From positions 1 through 19,535 of the forward strand of contig JACKLG010000006.1 in the NCBI GenBank assembly GCA_024236035.1: a DNA stretch of 19,535 nucleotides, written 5' to 3'. A program made the position numbers and the translations under genes. The stretch's first letter is position 1; every line of letters begins with the position of its first letter. The notes below the pieces were generated by a model, which did no database searches, was not told the origin of the DNA, and saw nothing but the letters and a program-made list of their open reading frames with translations. Shown piece after piece: positions 7,511 through 14,528 of the stretch. This DNA comes from Candidatus Paracaedibacteraceae bacterium. GTDB lineage: Bacteria > Pseudomonadota > Alphaproteobacteria > UBA6184.

Positions 7511-8107
7511 ATGCCCCATGAAAAGTTTTTCTATGTAGAGCACATACCTTGCGATATTCGCTATGCAACAATTAATAACTTCGTAGGTCGCCCTATTTCT
7601 GGATATCTGGCCAACAAATGTGTTGTATCCATGGAAGTATATAAAGCATTAAACATAGCTCAAGCAACCGCCAACAAAAAAGGTTTATCGTTAATGATAT
7701 TTGAAGCATACCGCCCCTTAAAAGCTTTAGAAGATATTTTACAATGGTCTAAAACCACCGACACAAGTACGAAAGAACGCTTTTATCCAACCCTTGAAAA
7801 AACTAGCTTGTTTGACTTGGGGTATATTGCTTTACGATCTACTCATACACGGGGTGCAGCTATAGATGTTACTTTAATAGACCCAAATACCAAACAAGAA
7901 TTAGGTATGGGCACAGAATTTGATTTTTTTGGTGAGTTGTCTCACACAGCATCTCCCAACATTTCAGCCGAAGCAAAAGCTAATAGGCGTTGTTTGTTAG
8001 AAATTATGGAGCCCGCGGGTTTTATTAATTATGAAAAAGAATGGTGGCATTTTACCCTTAAAGATGAGCCGTTTCCAAATTGTTACTTTGATTTTGATAT
8101 AAATTAA
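7511..8107 (+). CDS. D-alanyl-D-alanine dipeptidase (VanX/DdpX family, M15D)
   Basis: This is a zinc-dependent cytoplasmic peptidase of the family that splits D-Ala-D-Ala into two D-alanines. The ligand pattern is clear: STHTRGAAIDV supplies His112 and Asp119, and KEWWHF supplies Glu177 (base) and His180. An upstream EAYRP segment contains Arg68, matching the transition-state arginine of VanX. The length of 198 residues equals that of VanX/DdpX. No signal peptide is seen, so it would act in the cytoplasm. In vancomycin-resistant bacteria VanX removes normal precursors, whereas in Gram-negatives DdpX-type enzymes are thought to recycle D-Ala-D-Ala. No vanH/vanA-like genes are present here, so recycling is the likelier role. 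GAGG (7500-7503) is a loose ribosome site. It converges with tmk. Confidence 0.9.
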   Translation: MPHEKFFYVEHIPCDIRYATINNFVGRPISGYLANKCVVSMEVYKALNIAQATANKKGLSLMIFEAYRPLKALEDILQWSKTTDTSTKERFYPTLEKTSLFDLGYIALRSTHTRGAAIDVTLIDPNTKQELGMGTEFDFFGELSHTASPNISAEAKANRRCLLEIMEPAGFINYEKEWWHFTLKDEPFPNCYFDFDIN

Positions 8108-8128
8108 AACACCCTTTTAACTTGAAAC

Positions 8129-8776
8129 TTATTGTGTATTTAATTCTATAAAAAGGTTACTTAAGCATTCTGTGGCTATCTTGAATAATTCAAACTCTGT
8201 TAAAGTGCTGTCTAATACATAATAGCGATCAGCATAATCTTTAGAAAGATCTAGAAAAGACTTTCTTACTGCTTCATGAAACAAATATCCTTTTTTTTCA
8301 AATCTTGCTTCATGCTCATTATATTGACGTTTATTGGCGCGGTATAATCCTACATCCACAGGGACATCCAATAAAAACGTCACGTTAGGAAATATATTCT
8401 TACATGCGTCCCGATGTAAATTTTTCAGAAAAACCAAATCTACATTTTGTACAAACCCTTGATAAACAAAAGTGGAGTCCACAAACCTATCACATATTAC
8501 CCAACACCCTAAATCCAAGGCAGGGATAATAGCTTGCATTAAATGATGGCGCCTTGCTGCATTAAATAATAAAGCCTCTACTATGGGGTCAAAACGATCA
8601 TTTTCACCTTCCACCACTAACGAACGTATAGCTTCTGCTTCTAATGTCCCGCCAGGTTCTCTTGTTAGCAAGACTGGTATATTTTTAGATTCTAAAAACT
8701 CTTTTAATTTACGAGCTAAGGTACTTTTTCCAGAACCCTCACCTCCCTCCAATGAAATAAAGATACCCTTGGTCAC
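8129..8776 (-). CDS. tmk: Thymidylate kinase (dTMP kinase)
   Basis: Tmk phosphorylates dTMP to dTDP with ATP, an essential step of dTTP synthesis in the cytoplasm. The P-loop GGEGSGKST (11-19), the EPGGT motif (about 40-44) and the DRFVDST motif (96-102), which binds the nucleotide monophosphate, are all in place. The length of 215 residues is typical. The start codon is GTG (8776-8774) and its first bases overlap the TGA stop of the upstream dac gene (4-nt GTGA overlap), indicating translational coupling. In many alphaproteobacteria dac-tmk is followed by holB; here the next gene is instead the convergent dipeptidase. Confidence 0.96.
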   Translation of the reverse strand: MTKGIFISLEGGEGSGKSTLARKLKEFLESKNIPVLLTREPGGTLEAEAIRSLVVEGENDRFDPIVEALLFNAARRHHLMQAIIPALDLGCWVICDRFVDSTFVYQGFVQNVDLVFLKNLHRDACKNIFPNVTFLLDVPVDVGLYRANKRQYNEHEARFEKKGYLFHEAVRKSFLDLSKDYADRYYVLDSTLTEFELFKIATECLSNLFIELNTQ

Positions 8777-9912
8777 TGAGTATTTTTTCCAAAAAGTAAG
8801 TAATTTAAAATAAGAGGTATGCGTTGAAAATAATTGGCTTTTTCTAAGTCTGTTTGCGCATATATAGGATATGCTAGCTGAGTTCCTTGTTCGGGAATCG
8901 TTAGAATTAATTCACCCACCTGCTCCCCTTTTTTCAGAGGCGCCTCTAGCGGTCCACTAAAAATTAATTCTGAAGTAATGTTTTGCTTTCCTGCTTTAGG
9001 CAAGGTTAAAAGCACTTCACTTTCTAAAACAGCACCCATACTAGGTTTACTTGCCATCCATGTGTCTAAATTTGCAACAACGTGCCCTTTTGGAAAAATA
9101 CGCACTTGTTCAAATGTTTGATATGCCCACTGCATTAACATATCACTTACCCTATTCCGCTCTACCATCGTTTTGCAGCCATTAAAAACACAAAAAATGC
9201 GTTGGTTATTTAAAACCGCTGATGTAATCACTCCATAGCCACCCGCTTTTGTGTGTCCAGTTTTTAAACCATCCGCACCAGCAAACGTTTTTAACAAACG
9301 ATTCAAATTTTTATGGGTTCCCTTCCCAAATGTAAAGGTTTGCTGTGCAAAAAAATGTCTGTATTGTGGAAAGTCTACATATAGTCGCTTGGCAATAATA
9401 TACAAATCGCGGCATGTAGAATAGTGGTCAGGATGAGGCATGCCTGATGCATTCATAAAATGCGACCCCTTACATCCAAATTCTTTTAGCTTTTGGTTCA
9501 TTCTATCAACAAAAACCTCTTCACTTCCAGCCATGTTTTCTGCTGCACAAATACATGCATCGTTACCCGAAGCGACGAAAATCCCCTCAATAAGGTTTTC
9601 TACACTAACTGTTTTTCCCGCTGGCAAATACATTTTGCTGCCTCCTGCTTTAGAGGCTGTAAGACTAATTCTAAACAAAGTGTTTAAGGAAATGCGGCCA
9701 GAAGCGACTTCCTCAAAAATTAAATATGCGGTTAAGATTTTTGTCATGGAAGAAGGATACATTCGTATGTCCGCATCATGTTCAAACAGCACAGTATCTG
9801 TATCTCCATCTATCACTAAAAATTGTCGCCCCTCTAAATCTAACGTCGGGGATGGTTTAGAAAACAATAAGGGGCAGGACACAAATAAAACTAAAAAAAA
9901 TTTAAAAAACAT
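8773..9912 (-). CDS. D-alanyl-D-alanine carboxypeptidase (PBP5/DacA-DacC family)
   Basis: This is a low-molecular-weight penicillin-binding protein that removes the terminal D-Ala from peptidoglycan side chains in the periplasm. A hydrophobic signal peptide covers about residues 1-18. The three active-site motifs are SMTK (Ser55 nucleophile, Lys58), SGN (115-117) and KTG (217-219). A PBP5-type C-terminal beta domain follows (about 265-350), and the final 25 or so residues (FQRIPLILNYLLF) could form the amphipathic membrane-anchoring helix. The length of 379 residues fits the family. The promoter candidate lies at 9947-9975, and tmk is coupled to its stop codon. I cannot tell DacA from DacC, so no symbol is given. 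Confidence 0.95.
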   Translation of the reverse strand: MFFKFFLVLFVSCPLLFSKPSPTLDLEGRQFLVIDGDTDTVLFEHDADIRMYPSSMTKILTAYLIFEEVASGRISLNTLFRISLTASKAGGSKMYLPAGKTVSVENLIEGIFVASGNDACICAAENMAGSEEVFVDRMNQKLKEFGCKGSHFMNASGMPHPDHYSTCRDLYIIAKRLYVDFPQYRHFFAQQTFTFGKGTHKNLNRLLKTFAGADGLKTGHTKAGGYGVITSAVLNNQRIFCVFNGCKTMVERNRVSDMLMQWAYQTFEQVRIFPKGHVVANLDTWMASKPSMGAVLESEVLLTLPKAGKQNITSELIFSGPLEAPLKKGEQVGELILTIPEQGTQLAYPIYAQTDLEKANYFQRIPLILNYLLFGKNTQ

Positions 9913-9946
9913 AAGATTAAAATAACCATTAAATTATATTCAAACA

Positions 9947-9975
9947 ATAATAACGAATTACAAGTTTTTTGGCAA
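9947..9975 (-). promoter_or_regulatory. Candidate sigma70-type promoter of dac-tmk
   Basis: On the minus strand TTGCCA (complement of 9970-9975) and TATTAT (complement of 9947-9952) are separated by 17 nt. The -10 box ends 34 nt before the dac ATG. The -35 box is identical to that proposed for yajC. This is a prediction from box spacing only. Confidence 0.45.
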
Positions 9976-10008
9976 TGGATTAAGGAAAGCAAACTTATTC
10001 AAAAAAAT

Positions 10009-10039
10009 AATTGTTGCAATTTATGTTTTAACTTAAAAT
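10009..10039 (+). promoter_or_regulatory. Candidate feo operon promoter with a dyad over the -35 box
   Basis: TTGTTG (10011-10016) and TAAAAT (10034-10039) are 17 nt apart and about 45 nt upstream of feoA. The -35 box is embedded in a 13-nt dyad, AATTG-TTG-CAATT (10009-10021), a possible repressor site. It does not obviously match a Fur, RirA or Irr consensus. Iron regulation is expected for feo genes but is inference here. Confidence 0.35.
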
Positions 10040-10084
10040 AAGGTATGGTATTGCATGTATCAATATTCTTTATTAGGTTAAGCC

Positions 10085-10288
10085 ATGCTTCTATTAATTA
10101 ATCACATCTACTGCATTATAGATATTTGTGCGGAAAATATTGATCGCTTTCATAATTTAGGCCTGCATGCTAATACGTTAGTAAAAATAAAACATATCCA
10201 AGGTTTGAAAGGTCCCATTGTAATAGAAACAGGCGGGCGTTTAATTGCTTTGCGAAAAAGAGAGTTCGAATGTCTAACTCTACAATAA
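10085..10288 (+). CDS. feoA: Ferrous iron transport protein FeoA
   Basis: FeoA is a small cytoplasmic SH3-like protein required for FeoB-mediated ferrous iron uptake. The 67-residue ORF is the right length and shows the typical pattern: a central glycine turn (LGLHANTLVKI), then GPIVIETGGRLIALRKREFECL, resembling the FeoA segment that ends with a conserved 'ALR...A' strand. The call rests mainly on this pattern plus position, because its last 19 nt overlap the start of feoB. A weak AGG ribosome site lies 7 nt before the ATG. Confidence 0.82.
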   Translation: MLLLINHIYCIIDICAENIDRFHNLGLHANTLVKIKHIQGLKGPIVIETGGRLIALRKREFECLTLQ

Positions 10289-12033
10289 ATTGGATTTTAA
10301 TAGGTGCCCCAAATTCAGGAAAAACCTCTTTGTTTAACAAGTTAACTGGATTACATGAAGACGTAATGAATTATCCGGGATCTACGGCAACTCTAAAAAG
10401 TGCTAAGTTAAAAAAAGCATATAATTTAGATATCAACATTATAGATACTCCAGGGGTATATAACCTAAACGGAGATACAGAAGAAGAAATTGAAGTATTA
10501 AATGCTTTAAGTACACACCCTCTTTCTCCGCTTATCTTTGTATTAGACTGTCGGTTTTTAGATCATCGCAAACGTTTTTTATCTACACTATTAAAAGAAA
10601 GTTTTAAGTGTGTTGTTTTCTGTACGCATGTTTCAGAAAGCAATACAGATTTAAATGTTTTGCACAAAGAGTATGGTGTTTCTTTTATTGATAGCGAAGC
10701 CCCTTTAGCTTTTAAAACATTAATCTACGCTGTTGAAAACATTAATCTACAGTTTTCCACCCAGGCTTCTATTAAGACTTTAAAAAAATCGTCCGATTAT
10801 TCCTATAGTTTAGACAGATTATTTTTACATCCGACATTAAGTTTTATCTTCGCGTTGATAGCAATACTTATAATTTTTTCTGGAGCTTTTTATATTGGAC
10901 AGCCCATAAGTCACCGACTAGAAATAGGTATAGATATAATATTACAACAAATAAGCCATCTGTATTTTCTACAGGGACACGATTTGGCCATTTCATTTAT
11001 ATCCGGATGTATATTAGGAGTCGGCACGCTAGTGGTGTTCATTCCTCAGATTTTTTTACTGTTCTTAATTATTTTATTTATTCAAGACAGTGGTTACTTA
11101 GCAAGAGCCGTGATTATATTTGACCCCTTATTACAGAAATTTGGCTTGCATGGCAAGTCTTTTGTGTCTCTACTTTCTGGTTTCAGCTGCGCAATTCCTG
11201 CTATTCTTCTTAGCAAAACTATCGAATCCAAAAAGGAGCGTTTGTTAACTATATTCGCCGTCCCGTTTATGGTTTGTTCAGCTCGCGTCCCTATGTATGC
11301 TATGTGCATAACATTTTTATTCAGGGAACACCACCCTCTTATGGCAGGCCTGGCCTTTTCGGGGTGTTATTTTATTAGTTTATGCTTAGGCGTTATTGCT
11401 GCAGGCATAGTCAATAAATTTATACCTGATTATCAAACTTCTTATTTCATGATGGAATTACCTCCATATAGGCTCCCTAATATTGCTTCCATTACAAAAT
11501 CAGCATCAAAACGGGTCGTATTGTTTTTAAAAAATGCGGGTCCTATTATATTAGGCTTTAGTTTAGTCATCTGGGTGACTACTACTTTCCCCAACTATGA
11601 TACGTCTAACGAAGCAGAACGATTAAAACAAAGTTATGCAGGACAAGTAGGGCAGTGGATAGAACCCGCCCTAAAGCCAATGGGGACCGATTGGAGGGTA
11701 GGCACAGCTATTTTAACCAGCTTTGCAGCACGAGAGGTTTTCGTATCGTCTTTAACACTTTTGTTGGGATATGAACCAGCAGAAATAGGTGAGTCAGGCT
11801 TATTTAAAAGTTTAAAAAAAGTACCAAAAGAAGATGGGTCGCCTTTGTTTACTCCTGCATCCATGATAGCTTTGTTGGTATTTTTCATTTTTGCCCTTCA
11901 ATGTAGCTCCACAACGGCAGTTACCGCAAAAGAAACCAATTCCTGGACTATTGCCCTTTGTCAGTTTGTCATTATGAATATATTAGCCTATACTTTTGCT
12001 GTAATTACATATCAACTAATATCGAGGTTTTAA
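10270..12033 (+). CDS. feoB: Ferrous iron transporter FeoB, short form with degenerate G domain
   Basis: FeoB is the inner-membrane ferrous iron transporter with an N-terminal G-protein domain. G1 is GAPNSGKT (12-19), the switch Thr lies in PGSTAT (36-41), and G3 is DTPG (59-62). The usual G4 (NxxD) position reads FCTHVSES (117-124), so the Asn and Asp that select guanine are missing. The membrane part keeps both gate motifs, SGFSCAIPAI and PFMVCSARVPMYA, the FeoB_C segment near PPYRLP, AAREVFVSSL, and the late ALQCSSTTAV motif. At 587 residues it is shorter than E. coli FeoB (773) because the helical domain after the G domain is reduced. It overlaps feoA by 19 nt, and a beta-barrel gene follows after 4 nt. 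Confidence 0.93.
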   Translation: MSNSTINWILIGAPNSGKTSLFNKLTGLHEDVMNYPGSTATLKSAKLKKAYNLDINIIDTPGVYNLNGDTEEEIEVLNALSTHPLSPLIFVLDCRFLDHRKRFLSTLLKESFKCVVFCTHVSESNTDLNVLHKEYGVSFIDSEAPLAFKTLIYAVENINLQFSTQASIKTLKKSSDYSYSLDRLFLHPTLSFIFALIAILIIFSGAFYIGQPISHRLEIGIDIILQQISHLYFLQGHDLAISFISGCILGVGTLVVFIPQIFLLFLIILFIQDSGYLARAVIIFDPLLQKFGLHGKSFVSLLSGFSCAIPAILLSKTIESKKERLLTIFAVPFMVCSARVPMYAMCITFLFREHHPLMAGLAFSGCYFISLCLGVIAAGIVNKFIPDYQTSYFMMELPPYRLPNIASITKSASKRVVLFLKNAGPIILGFSLVIWVTTTFPNYDTSNEAERLKQSYAGQVGQWIEPALKPMGTDWRVGTAILTSFAAREVFVSSLTLLLGYEPAEIGESGLFKSLKKVPKEDGSPLFTPASMIALLVFFIFALQCSSTTAVTAKETNSWTIALCQFVIMNILAYTFAVITYQLISRF

Positions 12034-12037
12034 ACCC

Positions 12038-12631
12038 ATGAAAAAATATTTCTTTTTGCTTACTTTATTTTTGCTTCCTTCAACACTTCACGCGGGTAAA
12101 TTTGATGGCATATCAGTAGGAGCAGGCATTGGGGCCAACACAGCCGCCTTGAAAGAAAAGTCTACGCCAGATAGCCTTAAACAATTTGGAGCTAATGGCA
12201 AAATATATGTAGGGGTGGGGAAAAACTTTCTAGATCTTATATTTATAGGAGCAGAGGGTTTTGGACGCTATAGTTTTTTTGTTAAACAACCTGACACGAT
12301 GAAAGAAAATGTGGAAGGAGCTCCTCAATTTGGAGGTTATATAAAAGCAGGCATAAGGCCCACTGAAAATTTACTAATTTATGCTTTATACGGCTTTCAA
12401 ACAAATACAGTAAAAATAAAAAATGCTTTTAACAATTTATTTGAACCTACTGATGGCACCTTGAACTCTATGGTTGGTTTAGGATGTGAATATGCATTTG
12501 CTTTGGGGGCTGCTCTCCGTGTTGAAGGAGTGTATGAACCAGAAATACCTTTTAAAATAAAAGATGTTCCTCACATGGAATATAACACAAGTTTTTTTTC
12601 AATTAATCTTGGTTTGGTGCTTTATTTGTAA
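12038..12631 (+). CDS. Small outer-membrane beta-barrel protein, cotranscribed with feoAB
   Basis: Residues 1-19 form a clear Sec signal peptide (two lysines, hydrophobic core, cleavage near LHA-G). The remainder alternates polar and hydrophobic residues in short stretches rich in Gly and aromatics, for example FIGAEGFGRYSFFV and LLIYALYGFQTN. It ends in a strand-like SINLGLVLYL, as in 8-stranded outer-membrane beta-barrels of the opacity/porin type. The length is 197 residues; the C-terminal residue is Leu rather than the common Phe. The start is 4 nt past the feoB stop with only a distant GAGG (12023-12026), so it is probably translationally coupled to feoB. A role in iron or metal entry is inference from context only. 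Confidence 0.75.
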   Translation: MKKYFFLLTLFLLPSTLHAGKFDGISVGAGIGANTAALKEKSTPDSLKQFGANGKIYVGVGKNFLDLIFIGAEGFGRYSFFVKQPDTMKENVEGAPQFGGYIKAGIRPTENLLIYALYGFQTNTVKIKNAFNNLFEPTDGTLNSMVGLGCEYAFALGAALRVEGVYEPEIPFKIKDVPHMEYNTSFFSINLGLVLYL

Positions 12632-12693
12632 ACAACTTGATTTTTTATTGTCTCTACATATGTATTAGCTTACATAAAACAAAAGAGATCCTC

Positions 12694-13953
12694 ATGAAAA
12701 AATATCTACCGTTTTATTACCTGCTTCAGTTGTGCTTCTCACTTTTCATAAAGCACAGGCTACAGCAAGCTTAACCCTCAAATGGTGGCGCTAGCCTATT
12801 GTTGTTTTAACAGAGGCATCGAAGCTCAAAAGAAACCTGTGTCTTTGTCTGGAGTTATGGATATCACTGCTCCGCGTTTGGAAATGCTAGATCATTATCG
12901 TAGATTTTCTCATACTTACTTTTTAAGATTTCAGAAAATGTTAACAGATTTATTGAGCGCAAAAGGGGATGCTCAGGCTAAAAATATCTTATAGAGCCCC
13001 CTCTCTACGTATGGATTAGCCTGGCTGCATGATCGCAATTGGTCTTGTGCACGCCCCCTTATAATAGGTGGAAGACTTTGCCCCTCACGCTCCTACCTTA
13101 CGGAGACTGGGGGAGATGATAGCCAAAGAGCTTTAATCTTTAGTGGCAGAGAGATTGTTAGAGCGCGCGGTATATATGTATCCACATGCGATGAGACGTA
13201 ATTTTAGAAGGTGGCGCCCCACAAGAGTTTAGAACTAGTCCACCCACCATGAGAGCTCTAAATAATCATCCTTTTCTTGCCGCACTAGAGGAAGAGAAAA
13301 TATTTGTAGCATGAGAGAAACCAAGAAACATTAATGCTGGAAGCTCGGGTAAAGGCCGATCCTTTTGCGTTAGACTTTTTAACACAAACTCCAACACACC
13401 TCAGCATTCTAGATGAAGAGGCAAAAGCAAGAGATGAAGACTAAGCAGTGAAGTAGCCGCAACCTCAAGAAGAATTAACGATCATATAAATTCATTGTAT
13501 GCAGAACAAATTCGAAGAGAGCAAGAAAGAATTCGTTTAGAGGTCATCGCAAGAACAAAGCCAGGAAAAGCTAAAAGGAAGAAAAAAAGGGTAAACATTT
13601 AAAGCCATCAACAACTAGTGCGGCGACACCTACTACATCAACCGCAGATCTACCCCAAATCTTAAGGGATGAGATACTTGGCGGCTTAAAAGAAAAAGGG
13701 CGGGGAAAATGCGCGTGCTAATTAAATCTATATTATCTGTACTTAAACGCGCTCATACAGCTGGCAAGGTTACCTTTAGCCACGAACAACAACCAAGGAC
13801 TCACATATAAAGTTTCATGTAAAGTCAGATGCAGGAAGTGAAAGCACTAGAATAACTCCTATTCGCCCCCATGGTGGAAACGAAAAAACTTTCCCCGCTG
13901 GGAAAGCTCGAAGCTTAGTAGAAAACTTAATAAATTTAATTACAACATTATAA
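12694..13953 (+). pseudogene. Decayed gene of a secreted protein with HicA-like C-terminal segment
   Basis: No intact gene fills this 1.3-kb stretch, but protein-like segments continue from one frame to the next. An ATG (12694) begins MKKYLPFY; a frameshift follows, and LPASVVLLTFHKAQATA completes a signal peptide. Another frame holds an ORF at 12782-12994 that ends in an in-frame TAG, and the same frame continues to a TAA at 13199. The next segments run 13204-13314, about 13313-13444, 13447-13602, 13590-13721 and 13709-13810, then about 13810-13953. The middle pieces are charged and helical (INDHINSLYAEQIRREQER). The last reads THIKFHVKSDAG, then RITPIRPHGGNEKTFPAGKA and a helix, which resembles the HicA-type dsRBD-like fold in strand and helix order. 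At least eight disruptions mark it as a pseudogene. The original product, about 410 residues, is not a family I recognise. Confidence 0.7.
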
Positions 13954-13972
13954 AAAAGGCTTAAAGTGCCTT
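13952..13972 (-). terminator. Intrinsic terminator of uvrC-pgsA
   Basis: On the minus strand AAGGC (complement of 13968-13972) and GCCTT (complement of 13956-13960) form a 5-bp stem around a 7-nt loop that contains the pgsA stop codon. TTTT (complement of 13952-13955) continues a six-T run. The stem is short but the position is right. It also abuts the end of the convergent pseudogene. Confidence 0.5.
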
Positions 13973-14524
13973 ATGTGTTTCATGTAAGGCACGCCTCATA
14001 TATTCTACCCCAGACCATATAGTTAATACTGTAGATATCCACAACAAAGTAATACCAATGTTACCTATCATCCAGGCATCAGGCGTAGAGGGAAACACCA
14101 CCAGAAAACCAAGAGCTATTAATTGTAATGTCGTTTTCCACTTTCCCAGCTGATTTACCGGCATATGTATATTATAGTCGGCTAAAAACTCTCTTAATCC
14201 CGAAATAAAAATTTCCCTACATACAATTAAAATTACAGGAACTAAATTCCAGTGGTCTAAACGTTCTAATGCTACACACACAATTAAAATTGTACTGACC
14301 AGCAATTTATCTGCGATTGGATCTAAGAACCTTCCCAACATGGACGTTTGTCGCATGGTTCTCGCAATATACCCATCAAAAAAATCGGTGATTCCGGCGA
14401 AGGCATAAAAGCCAAAAGAAATCCAATCTCCCCAGAAGGTGCGCGTATATAAGCTTAATACAATTGCAGGGATAACCAAGATTCTAAAAAACGTTAAAAG
14501 ATTTGGAATGGTATAAACTGCCAT
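13961..14524 (-). CDS. pgsA: CDP-diacylglycerol--glycerol-3-phosphate 3-phosphatidyltransferase
   Basis: PgsA makes phosphatidylglycerophosphate, the first committed step to phosphatidylglycerol and cardiolipin, in the inner membrane. The CDP-alcohol phosphatidyltransferase signature is complete: Asp47, Asp50-Gly51, Ala54-Arg55, Gly64, Asp68 and Asp72 (DFFDGYIARTMRQTSMLG then RFLDPIADK). About five membrane helices are visible, and 187 residues is the usual length. It starts 4 nt after the uvrC stop, and the uvrC-pgsA order is common in proteobacteria. Confidence 0.95.
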   Translation of the reverse strand: MAVYTIPNLLTFFRILVIPAIVLSLYTRTFWGDWISFGFYAFAGITDFFDGYIARTMRQTSMLGRFLDPIADKLLVSTILIVCVALERLDHWNLVPVILIVCREIFISGLREFLADYNIHMPVNQLGKWKTTLQLIALGFLVVFPSTPDAWMIGNIGITLLWISTVLTIWSGVEYMRRALHETHKAL

Positions 14525-14528
14525 ATGT

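Noticed and set aside
12782..12994. ORF at 12782-12994 as an independent 70-residue gene
   Set aside because: The same frame continues with protein-like sequence beyond its TAG, and a signal-peptide piece lies just upstream in another frame. It is one fragment of a larger decayed gene.
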